This document shows positions 11,401-26,400 of a DNA stretch of 64,000 nucleotides, piece after piece. Position numbers and translations under genes: made by a program. This stretch comes from Gordionus sp. m RMFG-2023. Lineage: Eukaryota > Nematomorpha > Gordioida > Chordodea > Parachordodidae. The notes beneath the pieces are model-generated. The model had not been told where the DNA came from, did not search any database, and saw only the letters and a list, made by a program, of their open reading frames with translations. The first letter of the stretch is position 1; each line of letters starts with the position of its first letter. The stretch is taken from the NCBI RefSeq assembly GCF_954871325.1, contig NC_088776.1:20150052-20214051 (forward strand). Direction: 5' to 3'.

Positions 11401-14400
11401 TTGTTATCTTGATTCGATTGACATTATCTCTTAAGGAAAATTAAATCAATATATTTAAATTTATTTAAACCGAAGTCAACAACTTTTGATTTTGTTAGAC
11501 TACGGAGAACAACTGAAACCATAACTGAATTTGCAGATATAATTAGAACAATTGGCATGCGTTGTCATTATCTTAATGATATTGACGAGCGTTTACGTGA
11601 TAAGTTTATGGTTGGCATGGAAATGCCGGAATTGTAAAGAGATCTTAGGGCTCTATATCCCGACGGTGTTGATAGAGATAATAATGAATTGACTTTCCAA
11701 TTTATTTTTTATCTAGCATTAGCTTCTGAGCGAGCAGATAAAGAAATGGAAAATTAAAATATGCCTGTTGTTTATAAGATAAATGATAATAACAAAAGAA
11801 AATAATAATAATAATTATAAACATCCAATTAAAACGACTACGTTTGATAAAGGCTATAATAAAGTCAAGTATAATAATACATTTGATAAAGAGAATAATA
11901 AATACAAATATAATAATGATAAAGATTAAGATTATAATAAATTTACATGTTATAAATGTGGATTTATTCATAACCGAGAAGTGAGATGTCCAGCTACAAA
12001 TGCGGCATGTAATAAATGTAAAAAAATTGGTCATTTTGCAGTTTGCTATAAATCAAAAAATTTAAATTATATGAGAGTGTCATCAAGTGATTCTATTCAT
12101 AATATATGAAAGATTCAACAAAATCGAGAGAATCGAACAAAACTAACTGCAGAGTTAAATGGGTTAGATGTTGAATTTGATTTTGACACTAGTGCACAAG
12201 GGTCATTGATAGAAATTGATATATGGACAAGTATTGGTCGACCAAAAGTTAGGCCAACCAGTCCATTGACTGCATATGGTGATCATCCGTTAGTCGTTAA
12301 GGGCGAGACCCAAGTCAATGTTAGGATTGGATCACAGACAACTACCAGTAGTAATAATGAATACAACTGGGGACCTTTTTTCGGATTACCATGGATTATA
12401 GCATTCAATTTAGGAATGCCTCGTCAGGTTAAGATTAAACAAGTACCCAATTTGGTCAACACTATTGAAAAAGAAAAATGTTGCATAACACTAGATTCGA
12501 GATTTGATTAATAAACATCAAAAAATTTTTGATAAGATGGGACATATATGTGATTTTGCGGTGCGAATACATTTAAAGGATACCGCTGTACCAAAATCTT
12601 TTCCAGCCCGTAGGGTACCATTTCCACTTCGCAAAGCAATTTAAATGGAATTAGACCGATTAGTGGCTGCAGGATTATCGAAAAGATTGATTCGACTATA
12701 ACTAGGGTACAGTGGTCAACGCCAACCGTAAATGTACGCAAGAGTAATGGCGATATTCGAATTTGCGCTGATAGCTACACTCAATCCGTGTTTATTGTTT
12801 GACCATCATGATATTCCTACCTTAGACGATTTGTTAGAGAAAATCCAGGGTGGTCTGTGATAGATCTGAAAGATGCGTATTTACAGATGGAAGTAGAATC
12901 GGAATCTCAGGAATTCCTAACGATAGTGACTCATAATTAGTATTTCCTTTACCGACGATTGCCTCCAGGATTGGCATGCATCTACTATATTCCAGAGATA
13001 TATGGATGAGTTTCTAATATATTTCCAAATGACTGGTGTCTACTTAGATGACGTAATTAATACTGGTCAAAACGATGAGGAGCACATCAATAATTTGCGA
13101 ATCATGTTAGACAGATTACAGACAGCAGGTCTTAAGGCGAAATGACGAAAGTGAGATTTTTACAAAAATCGGAATCATTTTTAGGGGTGATTATATATAT
13201 TCGGTATACATTCTAATCCAGAAAAGGTGAAGGCTATCCGAAATGCACCAAAACCTAAAAATATACAACTTAGATCTTTTCTAGAACTCGTGAATTATCA
13301 TGAACGTTTTATTCGTAATCTAAATTGTAAAGCGGCGCTATTACATAGATCGAGCGTAAAAGTACCTTGGCGGTGGACGAAAGATGAACAAAATTCCTTC
13401 CATGAGGTTAAGAAATTATGTCTTCCGAGGAAACGTTAATTCCTTATAACGCTCCGTTGCCTATAATTTTGGAATGCGACTCATCTGATTCAGGATTAGG
13501 GGCTGTGTTGTTACATCAATTAGTAGACGGAAGGACAAAACCTATTTCTTTTGCGTCACGTACTTTATTAGAATCAGAGAAACACTACGCTCCGATTGAT
13601 AAAGAAGCTCAAGCACTTTTATTTTGTATTGAAAAATTTCATTCATTTATTTATGGAAGAAAATTAATTACTTCGAACTGATCATAAACCTTTAGAGCGA
13701 TTATTTGGGGAGAAACGCGATTTACCTAAAATTTCTAATAACACGATGGGCCTGGAAGATGGCTTTTTATGATTTTACAATAGAATATAGACCTGGTAAT
13801 GAAAATTTAATCGCCGACATATAATCAAGGCATTCGATATTAGACATAGAAGAGAATCGAGATTCTATACATGCTATGGATATTCGAAATATTAATTTGG
13901 ATGATATGCAATTGTCAGAAAATATTATATGAAAAGAGTCTTAACAAGATGTAATATTAAAAAAAGTAGCAATTCACATTCAGCAAAGTTGGCGAAACTT
14001 TGATAAAAAAATTGTTAGTTTCTATAATCGACGGGAAGAGCTTTCTGTCGATAGTGATATAGAATGGAATGGAATATTGGTTATTCTAGTAAATTAAGAA
14101 ATGCAGTGTTAGGAATGATTCATCGGGGACATCCAGGGGAAAATATAATGAAATCTATTTTTAGATTGTATTGTTGGTGGCCCAGATGTGATATAGAAAA
14201 TTTATTCAAAATATGCTCTGGATGCCAGAAAAATAGACCTAGTATTCAAGAAGTACCTCTATATTCTAGGACTATTGGTAAGGAATTTTAGGATTAGTAT
14301 TGTTAAACGGCTCATTTTGAGCCGATTTTTATAAACGGCTAACTCAATATTTTAACCAGAAAAATATTATGCAAGCTCTAAGATTTTTGTTCAAAGGTGG

Positions 14401-17400
14401 AACAAAGACATGAACTTCTATCAACAAAATCTCAAGGCTTATACAATATTTTTCGGTTGGTATAACTTTCATATAAATAATTGCGACTTTATATGGTTAA
14501 TGAGTGAATGTATGGAGATATTCTAAATACCAACCTAATTTGCTAAATACCGACCAAAATATATTAAAATGTAATAAAACTCTTATTATTTAATATATTA
14601 ATACGGAATCACGTGGTCGAGTCCGGCCTCCTATATATTATCCCCCCCAAGGATGGAACCACCAAGTTAGAATAAGAAAAAAAACATGACCATTTCCGGG
14701 ATTCGAACCCGGGACCATGGGATAAGTAAGCCAAGCTCTTGCCTACTACGCCATAAAGGCTTTCCAAAAATCACGATTTTTCAAATATATATTATAAATA
14801 CGTTTAATTTTTTATAACCAATGGGTATAAAGTCGCAATTATCACAACCAATCATAAAAAAGTCGCAATTTTTTATATGAAAGTTAGGGAAACGATATTT
14901 TTCTGGCTAAAATATTGAGTTAGCCATTTTTAAAAATCGGCTCAAATCGAGCCGATTAACAACATTACTTGGGAGCGAATCCATAATAATTTTGCTGGAC
15001 CAGTAGATTCGCGATATTAGCTAATTAGTGTCGATTCCAACTCTAAATGGTTAGAAGTTGATCTAATGCTGAATACCTTTGCTGATGCTATGATTTAACT
15101 ATTAAAAAAATGGTTTGCTAGGTTTGAAATACCCAAGTACACTGTGTCAGACAATGGACCACAATTCTTATCTAGGGAATTTCGTAGGTATTGTGATTTA
15201 AATAACATACATCATATACGTTCGGCACTTTATCATCCAAAAACTAATGGATTGGCTGAACGTACAATACGAACTTTGAAAGATCAATATTATAGACCAG
15301 AGAGTCAATTACTGATCTCAAAGAAGCTATGATACAAGTTTTAACAACCTATCGATTGGGGTTCTCTCTTAAAAGTTAAAATGCTCCTTTTCCTTTTATT
15401 GTCATATTTATTTTATTCTTTTCCTAAAATAAACTTTTTTGCAAGTATGATGAGATAATTTATTTTGTTTATCAATCATTTTATTTTATTAAAAGTAATG
15501 TTCTAAATTTTTTCAGAAATGGGTGAGCGAGGGTTAAGAAATTTTTTTAATAAGCAGATGGGCGTTACACATAAGCGAGCGAACTATATTTAAACCTGAT
15601 GGGTAAGTTTTTTAATCAAAATTATGAAATTTTTAAAATAAAATTAAACAACAGGGCTAAAATCTTTCCATTGAATACCATTAATATATATATACATATG
15701 TGTTACAAATTTATTTTAAAAAAGTTAAAATGAAATAAGACATTCGAGTCTTTCCTATATGACAGTAAACATAGTAGTATAATCCTATTAATGCAAAAAA
15801 TGTTAGTTATGAGGTCTTTCAATGAAGATTAATGCTGGCTTGCTAAACTATCTTTTAAAAGGATCCCTATCCTTTGTTATTAGATTGATATATATTCTTC
15901 AATTAGACTATTTTTCGTTAATTTGAATTCCTTAACAGTGTAATCGTCTATTAGAATTTCTCTGCAAACCTACGACCCCATAAAGGTTTACGGGTCTCAA
16001 GAAAAATTATTCAGTTGCAAAATAATAACCATCTTAATTTTTTTGAATACTACCTCCTATAATGACATTTGATAAATTATTTGGGAAAAAAAAGTAATCA
16101 TTATGTTTCCCGCAATTTGAACTTAGTTACCCATTAAGATGGCTATCTAGACATGACGCCATTTCCTTCGATAATTATAATACTCAATACCCGATTCAAA
16201 CTTAATTAAATATAGACTAACGCGGTTGCTTTGACCCCCCCCCCCACCCACTCTCTCGCAGAAGATTATTGATTTTATTCTAACAAAATAAGATATTAGT
16301 AAAGCTGAGGAAAGGGTAAAATATTAATTTTGAATAATTGTATTGTCTTCTTCTTCCATTAACATTAATAAACCCTAATTAGATATAGATATGAATTAAA
16401 GATAAAAAAATAGAAATTCCAAAGGATGCTAAATTGTGTAGTAGTGGAGTATAGTTAGATTTTTAAAATTAATTAATTAAAATTTTTCAAATAATATTGT
16501 GTAATTTATTTATCTTAAATGTTTGCAAAATAAATTTTTTTTAAAAAAAATATCGCCGATCCAGGCAATTCTCAAAAAAAGGATCGCTTTTATTCAGATT
16601 TGAAATGCTCTTCAAAATGAAAAATCTTTAAAGATTTTTGATTTTCAAAATTTGGTTTTATTTACAAGTCAAGTCATATAAAAATTGTCCTAGAAAATTT
16701 TATTATATCAAAAAAAAATTGAAACTCTTTCATTATATTATTAAAATTAAAAAGAAAATTTTTTTATTATAGTGAAAATATATTCGACTTATTACTACAA
16801 AAATTATTGAATATGGAGACTTTGACTTCGGATGATTATAGAAGTTTGGACTTTGTCGGGTAAGTAAATTTGAATTTTTAATATAAATTTATTTAAGAAA
16901 TTATTATAAATATACTAATTTATTCAATAAATATTTATATCTTGTTTCATTCACAAATGTTAATCAATCATTTTATAAAGATATTTTAAGTATAATTATT
17001 ATGTATAAATTTAGCTCATTAGTGGAGTCCCAAATGATTGACTTGTTTCCGATCTTTTTGACTAATTAATGGGATGTTACTTGCTGGTATACCTTTTTAT
17101 CCCTAAATGGACAAAGCTGATAGAAAATACCGGGTTGAGTTATTTTATTAATTAGCTGACCTGGGTGAGAGTCGGAGAAATTGAAATCGTTAATGATATA
17201 AAAGAATACAGTGTAGGCCTATTCAAAAACGTATGGAATATTGAATTATTCGTTTTGGTTTATTTTGGGCGAATGGAATAATTTTTTATTCGTATTTGTA
17301 GGAATATTAAAATTTACTATCTATATTCGATTGGTATAATTATCAATACAAAAGTATTCAATTTTTTTTAAGAATTCAATAAACGGATAATTTATTATTC

Positions 17401-20400
17401 AATTCGTATTTTTTTGTAAATAAGCCTGGAATACAATATCGTATGTGGTGGTTTCAAAAATTTAGTTGAGTTTAGCTTAAAAATATTACCGAGGCCTCCA
17501 AATTTTGCATGTAGATTGCATAAAAGTGTGTTTCACTTTTTACAAAATATTGAGGCATATTTTTTTGACTAAAATCTAATTTAGCCGTTTTAAAAAATCG
17601 GCTTAATCGAGGTATTTGACAATACTAATCGTATGCTAACGCTTCCATACTTCAAAGGGAAATAGCATAAATTGGGGTAGTTCTTAATAATATTAATTGT
17701 GAGTGGTCATCTCCATCCACTCAAATTAACCTTGCAATTCATCTCGAACATCAGGCCAGCCAAAATCGAGCTTGGATCAGGCGAAAAATATGTAAAATAA
17801 CATATAAAATAATGTTTTATCAAATGAAAATGATATTTAGAATTTATATATAAGTACAAAGGAATTAGTGATTTTTACGTGTAATGTATGGCTTTGTATC
17901 TGTTTATTACGAAATTGGAGTCATAACTTTATCCTATATAATTATTGTTTTCGAGAAGCTTCTATTGCTTAGACGGTGAGTGCGTGTATTTTTTAATCCG
18001 ATAGTTTTAGGTTTGGATCCAGCTAGGATCAAATTTTTTTCTGAAGCTAACTAGGTGGTTCCTTGCTTCGGAGGATTATATATGGAATATCGGAAGCGAC
18101 TGCATGAGTTAATATATATTATTAAATAAGTATCTTGTTGCATTTTAAAATTCGGACGTTTTTTAATAAATTGTTATATGGCTACCAACTCTTTATATCA
18201 TTACCAATTTTTACTTCATTTATCTTTATAAAAATATGTTTAATATATTTTTTAGTTAAAAATTTCGGGCCCGTGTCTAAAATAGAATTTGGGCTCGGTC
18301 CTAAGCATTTAAAAATATTTTGAACCGGCGCGGGCTCGCTTTTTAATTTTTGGGAAGGCCTAGCTCAGGCCGGAAAAATTGAATTTACAGGGCTTTAACA
18401 AACTTCTCAAACGGAATTTCTATTAAAACATATCAATAGGTCTTTCAGAACTTGTATATTTAGAAATCCCCATTGGTGGCCCGATACAAGTATTTAACCA
18501 ACATTTAAGTCTAATATTAAAATTTCTCCCTTCTCATTTGTTCTTTCTAAAAAAAATATTTCTACCAAAAACTTCTTTACTATCATCCACAATATTTTGC
18601 ATTTATATATATTTATCCTCATGAAATCTTAATATGTACCTGCAAGACGTTTTATAATATAAAACTTTCTTCCTTATTATATTATATATGCAAGCAGGGG
18701 CGGACTGGCCATAAGACCAGGTGGGCATTTTGCCAACGAGGCCGCGAGAAAATGCCGATTTTTGAGGCCGATCAGTGGGAAATATCAAAATAGAGGCCGA
18801 TCAGAAAAAAATATTATTATGTTCACATTATTTTCTCTTATCATTTATTTATTTTTAATGATATCTCTATGATTTGAATATCACATTCCTTGAAAATTGT
18901 CATGTCGTTTATTATATTTTAATGCATAATATATCATAACGTCGCTTGACGCTACACATCATTACTACGTTCTTTTCTTTGTTTTTTTTTCAAATGAAGT
19001 GAAAACGCTTCCGTTTGAATAGAGTGAAAGCTAAGTATTTATTGTAGAAATAATATAGCCAACATTTCTTGTTCTTAATTCATTGAAATCAAATAATATC
19101 TAGGTCGGTGAATCAGATTAAACGATAGATGCTTGGGTGAAACAGAATAATTCATCTGGCCAAAATAAGTTGAGAAGGCTGCAAAAAATAGGTGAGATAA
19201 GGTGGTGAACACGTGAAAAAGCCCTTAGATGGATATAAAAGAGAGCTTGCTCCTAATAACAATAAAGGCACTTCAATTTATAATAGATAATAAATAATGA
19301 CAAAAACTTTATAATTTATGTAAATTTAAACTCTAAGTACAGCTATAATATATTTGCAAATTTTTAAAATAATGGGGCCACTGTCATATTATTGTTAAAC
19401 TAAAAGATTAGGTACTTTGTCAGCATGGAAAATGAAAGAAGATGCTAAATCTTCTGTATCATCGATTATTACAAAGCAATAAAATGGCTTCTAATTTAAA
19501 TAAAACATTTTCATATTTATAGCTCCCGGAGAGTATCTGAATACAAAATGCTATGTAAAAAGATCGAATAGGAAGAGCGAAGAGAATATATAGTGACAAA
19601 TTCCAAAATGAACGTCCTCAAGAATCGATTGACCTTTATTGGTTTAAACTATTTCGTTCTATAATTGATCAAATTATAAACAGCTTGTCGGAACTATTTT
19701 CTGCGAATTGAGAGCTTATCTTGAATGTGCAATATTTGCATCCAAGACATTTTGATGAAATAAATAGTAATGGTATTTCTGCAAAGGCCTTGGAAAAACT
19801 GGCACAATTGGCATATATATTGAGTGTTAAATTTCATAACGAATTATGTTCATTTGCCAGTGTATTCAAAGATTTGGTAGCAGAATTAAATGAAACGGAC
19901 GATAATATCATATGTACAAGTTAGGAGTCAAAAGAAGAAGATGGAATATTACAATATGATAATAAATCAGAGTGTGATAATAAATGTAACAAGTGTTTAA
20001 TATGCGTGTATGAAATTCTTAAAAGATACAATATGCATACAAGTGACTAATTTATTTTTGGCTTATGAATACATTTTAACTTTATCATTTACGCAGGTTA
20101 ATTGCGAAAAAGTATTTAGTAAATTAAAAATTATAAAAATAAGCTGAGAGCTAATATTGACCAAGAAAAATAAGAAGCGTTTTTAATGATGTAAGTTGAA
20201 AGAGAACTATTAGCATAGATTGAACTAGAAGATATTCCTTTATATTTGCGTAAAGGTTCAAAGTTAATGAAAGATTTATTAACGTAAAAATTATATATTT
20301 TCTTAATTCTTTTATTAGAATCTTATTAATATTATTTACAATATGATCGGTGCTGATTTTTAAAAGTGCAGCAATTTTATTCTCTGTAATATTGTATAAC

Positions 20401-23400
20401 TACAATAATTTTATATTTATAATTAATTGATTTAATATATTGAGTATGCATTTTTTTATATTTAACATGTGATGTATGATTTTTGCAATATCGTTGTAAA
20501 TCTAATATAAAATATATATTTTCAATTAATATTATTTTATATAGGTAATGAATATGATTTTAGATGTGCATTTTTTAAAAATAAAATATATGATTATCGT
20601 ATAATATACTATTCTTATTTTTACTAAAAATTTAAATCGTTTGAACTTATTTTCAAAAAATAATAAAAATCATGTATATCAAAGAAGCCATTTAAGGGAA
20701 CCCGGTCGAAGACCGGGCAAATGCGGGGCAAAATCACCGAATGGGGGCGGAGCCCCCATATAAATGAGGCCGCTAAATGCCCACGAGGCCGTAGCTTCGC
20801 CAGTCCGCCCCTGTATGCAAGTAGTTAATACATCAATGCCATAGTTTTCTAATTCCGATCATATTTTCATTTTTATCTTCTAGACTCTAATCAGAAGTAT
20901 TTATCAAATAACTTAAATACCAGACTTTCAGCTTTGTCCATTTGTAACATACCTGAAAATACATCACGTCGAATAATCCTGCTTTCACAGTTAGCACAAA
21001 TTCGCGGCGAAGTATACAAACATTAATGTAAAATTATCATATTTTATATACTTCACCACGATTTACGTTACACAGGGGTAAGCCTTGTCTAAAAATAGAC
21101 AACCCAATTATTTTTTATTGCATTGAAGAATATACTGTAAAAATTTTTTTAGAGTGAATAGTAGCAAAGAATCTAATAAAAATGAAACGACTCAATCATC
21201 TCCTCAACTCATCTTGAAAGTTGAATCGACAGTTGTAAACATATTAAAGGTCCAACAATATTATTTTTATGTAATAAATAAGGTTAGCTTTTTTGCCGGT
21301 CGGTGATGTAGTAACTTTTATCTTTTACATAATATTAGTTTTTCATTATTTTTACATATTTTTTAAACTTTTTTCTGAAATATTTGAATTTTAGTAATTA
21401 TTTTAAATTAACCTATAGGGAATATAACAGATGGTGTTATCCGAGCATGGTGATTTCTTCTCAAATAATTTTAAAACAAATAAACTTGGATATTTGAAAT
21501 TTTAAACCATAAATGTATTTTAATAAGATGCTTCAATTCAGCGGTTCTAAAAATGTTTCGCAGAAATCAATTCCACCATGGAAAGGCATTTAGATCTAAA
21601 TAAATGCCTTTCAATAACGCTACAGCCTATGACATTGACTACAGCTGACTTATAATATATGTACGCCATAGACCTTTATGGGCCTTAATTTTTTGATCAA
21701 GGCCCGCAGTAAAGATAATGTTTGGGCCTGGCCCATTTTAATATTAAGAAATTCTCAACCTGGCATAGGCCAATGGTAAGTTTCAAAAAGATTTCTTTGC
21801 CCGCCCTAAGCCCATATCCAAAAATTTAATTTATTATATATAATAAAAAAAATAAACAATATTTAAGTGTATTTAGGCAATCATTTTGTTTGCAATACTG
21901 AAATTTATTATTATCAGAAGAATATTTTTTTAAGTTAGGAACTGTTTTGAATAAGCTAAATTTAAATAGATTTAGACACAGGCCCGGCCCATATCTATAT
22001 TAAAAATATTGAAAAACTAGACCCGCTAGAAAATATTATATTAGGCACATACCCTGCCCGTGATGGTCTCTTATGTACACATTTAATAAATGAACCGTCA
22101 GCTTATGTTAATAATGTCATTGAATATTACTCAATTTTGTAGGCGCGCGAATATTTAAAAAAACTATAAATTAGATTTAAAAATATATATTATATAAAAA
22201 TGACCATATTTGAATGAAATAATTTTTTTTACTTTATATAATAGACTTTTGATTTAGATTGCTCAAAAAACATGGAACCGATTTTAGAAGTGATGTGCCA
22301 TACTATCATTAAAAACAATCTCGATATAATCTTACTAGTGGCTGTTAATACTGACACGTTACCCGTATTGTTTCGTAAATTAATTAGGTTATTTTTTGAA
22401 AAAATTAAAGTTTATTTTTCATGAAAACTTATATTTTGGCACAGTAGATATATTATAACTAATTCTATAAAGTAATGAATGGCGGTATCTTTTTATTTGC
22501 GACATTAAAGATGACTTTTTAGCAAGTCACTAGCCCAATTTATCATCCCCTATAAATTGGACATTTTGTGTTCATAAATAGTATGATAATATATTTATTG
22601 GTGATAAAATTTTTTCTCCAATTTAACAATAATTTTATCAGTTTTGTATATAATGTATTTATTTAAAAAAAAACGAATTTTATGAATCTTTTTGTAAGAT
22701 TTCTTGAATACAGCAAGGAAGCTTTGGCTGAAGGGAGTAAGTCCTCCAATTCAAGGGCTTTGCTATACGATATCTCCTTCCTCATCCTAATCCACATCAT
22801 ACAAACATACGGGATTCAGGTATGTTATTTTATATAAGATTTTTGAAAAGTTATTATTAACTTTTAACGTTACCTTGTAAAACCATTATACTATATGCCA
22901 ATGGTGAAGCATCCATAGATGTAAAGGAAGCATTTCTTCTTTGTAATTTTTCTCAAAAATTTATCAAATATAATTAATAACAGGGCTTCGGTCAGCGTAA
23001 TATTTTGGCTAGGTTCGTTTCAGACTTATAACCAGATAAAAATTGTAAATCCTGTTCGGTTCAAAGTGGGATCGGCTGAAATAAGTTCGGTTGGGTCATA
23101 GAAATGTCATCAAAATTTTTTAAATATCAATTAAAAAATTTAAAATATTATTCAATTTTTTAAAGATATATGTTATTTTATTCTAACTATACTAAAACAA
23201 AATGTATTATAATGTCTATCAGACTTAGGCTGGTTAATTTTTTAGGCGAATTTTTTGGCCAGCATATTTTTAATATCTATATCGAGTTTTCCCCCAATGT
23301 CAATTAATGTTCTTATATCGGCTGTTAATTTTTATAACAACCATTTTATGAATCAAACCCCAGTGTCAATTAATGCTCTTATATCTCTACTCTTTGGCTA

Positions 23401-26400
23401 TTTATTTTTATAACAACCATTTTATAAATCAATCATAAATATCTTATTTAATTTTTGTAAATTTACTATTTTATTTATAGATTTAGTAATTTAATTAGAA
23501 AGCTCTAAAAATATGAAATAAGCATATTGTATTTAAAATAGTATTAATCAAAATCAATATATTAGCTTGAAATTTAAAAAAAAATAAAAATTTGGATACT
23601 CTGGCTGGCCATTAAAATTTAACCAAAAGATCCCGGCCCGTGTAATTCCCGTTATATTTTTTACCCAAATTTATGAAGAAATTGATTATCGAAAAAGGAG
23701 GGAACACCATCTTGAAAAAAATACTTGCATTCATAATGTTTTTATCGTTACATATGAAAAATATGCTTGGCACACTGGATTATGAATTCCAAACATTTCA
23801 TCACTAATTAAAATTATTCCCAATTTTATTTAATTTACACAAGCTGGTAACCGAATTAAAGTAGTGTTTCGAAACGATGCTTAAAAAAGAAAAATCAATA
23901 AAATACTGCATTTATAATGTATACCAAATTAATGAAAAGTTTTAAAGAATTTTTTTAAATTATCCAAATTAATCGACTTACTTTGACTCCAACAACCACA
24001 AATGCCAAGCGGAAACGTTTATCTTCGAAAAGGATAAAAATTTATTTCAGAAAGATGATATAGTCAAAATCGATTATCCAATATATATCGATTTCAATTT
24101 AAAAGTAATTAAAAAGTTTTAAATCTAACAATTTTTATAATTCAGTATATTTGAATATTTTATTCAAAGACAAATTCCGCTTAATTATACATCTTGATAC
24201 TTTATATAGTTTGTTAATAAAAAAAACCATAAAGAATTGGCTTCCCTAGTAGTAAACTTGATGCTTAGTCATTGCTATATATCTTTCTCATTGTAGTCTT
24301 CCTATTCATTTTTTTTATATAATCCTTATAATTTTTTTCTAAATATATATATTTGTTCTATTATTTTCTTTCAAATATCAACTTCTCTTTATTTATTCAA
24401 AACTATCAAAATATTTTGATAGTGTCTGGAAAGCTTTAAAGATCCTTTGGCTGGAAATAAAACAGGAAATATAGATATAACGAATTCATTTTTTCACACC
24501 TGGTGTCGCTATTTTATGGCCATACCCCGTTACCAATCTATCGATGCTTACAAATTGACTAACCACCAAGATCCATTCAAACATAGGGATAAAAACAAAG
24601 TCGAGGCTTATTTATCCATGTTTCTGGCGCCCAATTTTGATTTCAAAACTATGTATGAATAAGTAACTTATAAATGAATAACCTTTATTAATTTTTTAAA
24701 TGAGAAGGGGGGGGGGGGGGTTTAAGATCAAAGAATATTTTATTTTTTCTTTCTGTATTATATATGAACATATATTATAGGTTAATGAAATGGAACGATT
24801 TGAGTTGCCAAATTCCTTACGTTTTTTACGAACTATTTTTAGCCCTGAAACAAGGCGTCGTCAATAAGGAGACACTTTTTGTAAATCAACTTTATAACTT
24901 TTATACACCCTCATTTTATTTTATACAACTATTTAATGGTAATATTTTTATCAAATTTATTCCAAAATTCGCTCTTCTTAATTTATGATTGTGAATTCTA
25001 GTCACAAAAACAGCTTTAAGGTCATCCTTATTTGACTTATTACTAAACAGCCAGCTATTTAGCTTTGACTAAACAGCCTAAAAAGTAATAGATAATACGA
25101 AAAATAACAATTCCACCAAATACTCAAAGCTGAACCTATGCTAAATAGCATTAAGCATCAAAATTAAGAATCAAGACACGGCCGAACCTCTTTTGGTTTT
25201 TTTTTAAATATAGATTTTGACATAAGGAGATAATACCTTTAAAATATGCTTATAGATAAACTTTTTCCTATTTTTTTAAGTCTAAAAATCACTATTCAGC
25301 AGAAAGCTATTACAAATTTTAAAAATATATTTTGGCGATAGTATTTTAAATAATTATATGAATTAACTCATCATAAATAATAACTAACCTGTGGGTAAAC
25401 CACAAAACACTAAAAGTAATTATAAATGAGTGCATTGCAAAGTTTTTAATATATGGAATTCAAATTAAAAAAATAAACCAATACTTATAAAATAAAATAG
25501 AGCGGAAAAAGTTTACAAATCCAAAAAAATATATACTATTTAATATTATATTTGTGTAAATCTCTAGGGAATACTCGATAAGATAAAGCAAAAGGTGTTT
25601 TCACTGACCATATGCATTTTCGTGTGGACTCGGTTTTATCTCCCAATAATAGATATTGAATTGTATGAATACGTCAAGGGACCTTTGCTCGAATATTTTC
25701 GATTGGATGTGAACCCACCTAAAGGCGAATCAAGAGATGCCGAATCAAACAATTGCTCTAAGAATGAGTCCACTGCAAATACCAATTTTTTTATGAACGA
25801 AACAAATCATATTAAAATATCTTTCCAGGATAGGTTTACATCATATTGTGTATGAATGAATCGATCAAATAATTAAGATATTTTTGAGTTTGTCAAGAAT
25901 ATTGTTTTAGAAATTTTGAAAAATACGGTTGGTATTTTTTATATATTGTTATTGGCAATTCGATTACAATTATTTATTAAATGTTTTAGCCAAATAAAAC
26001 TATATCACTTTTATCTAACATAAACTAATAATATCTTAATTTTAATATATTCTTTTATTTATGCATTAGATGGCTTCTCACCAAAGAGATAGTTTCAACG
26101 ATGGACAGGATCATTCAAACACAAGATCATGAAGGAAAAAAAATAAAAGGTTTTAAATAAATTTAAAATGAGATATTTGATGGGCCTCTTAAGTTTTAAA
26201 TTTTAAAATCAAATAAAAAACCAAAAAAACGAATTATTTTATTATTTTTAAAAAATAAAACTAAACTTTAAAAAATAGTTAAATTATTTTATTTTTGAAT
26301 TATCAGCTGAAAATTTTAATTTAATTGAACTTTAATTTTAATCTCATGATTGATTTAAAAAATTATTTTCCTTATCTACATTTGAGGATTACTAAAATAA

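Larger units (their letters stand above)
11146..15400 (+). mobile_element. Fossil Ty3/gypsy LTR retrotransposon, copy 1 (LTRs not seen)
   Basis: Parts are recognisable in canonical Ty3/gypsy order: gag with zinc-knuckle cysteines near 11950-12050, an aspartic-protease region near 12150-12450, reverse transcriptase near 12550-13250, RNase H near 13420-13850, and integrase with its zinc-binding N-terminus near 14060-14260 and core near 15000-15330. It is old and heavily broken, with many breaks across the polyprotein. A MITE carrying a SINE is inserted in the integrase region at 14300-14962. It lies in MED24 intron 7 in the gene's sense orientation. No LTRs were recognised. Confidence 0.88.

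Noticed and set aside
14695-14771. tRNA gene on the minus strand
   Set aside because: The A and B boxes are good but the anticodon stem does not pair and the unit has a repeated body downstream, so it is a SINE head. The same applies to 61678-61753.
21250-21283. Later MED24 exon 9 donors at 21271 or 21283
   Set aside because: Using the donor at 21250 gives ILK-TFDLDCSKNMEPILEV, the same length as the human ILKTMDADHSKSPEGLLGV. The later sites add residues with no counterpart.
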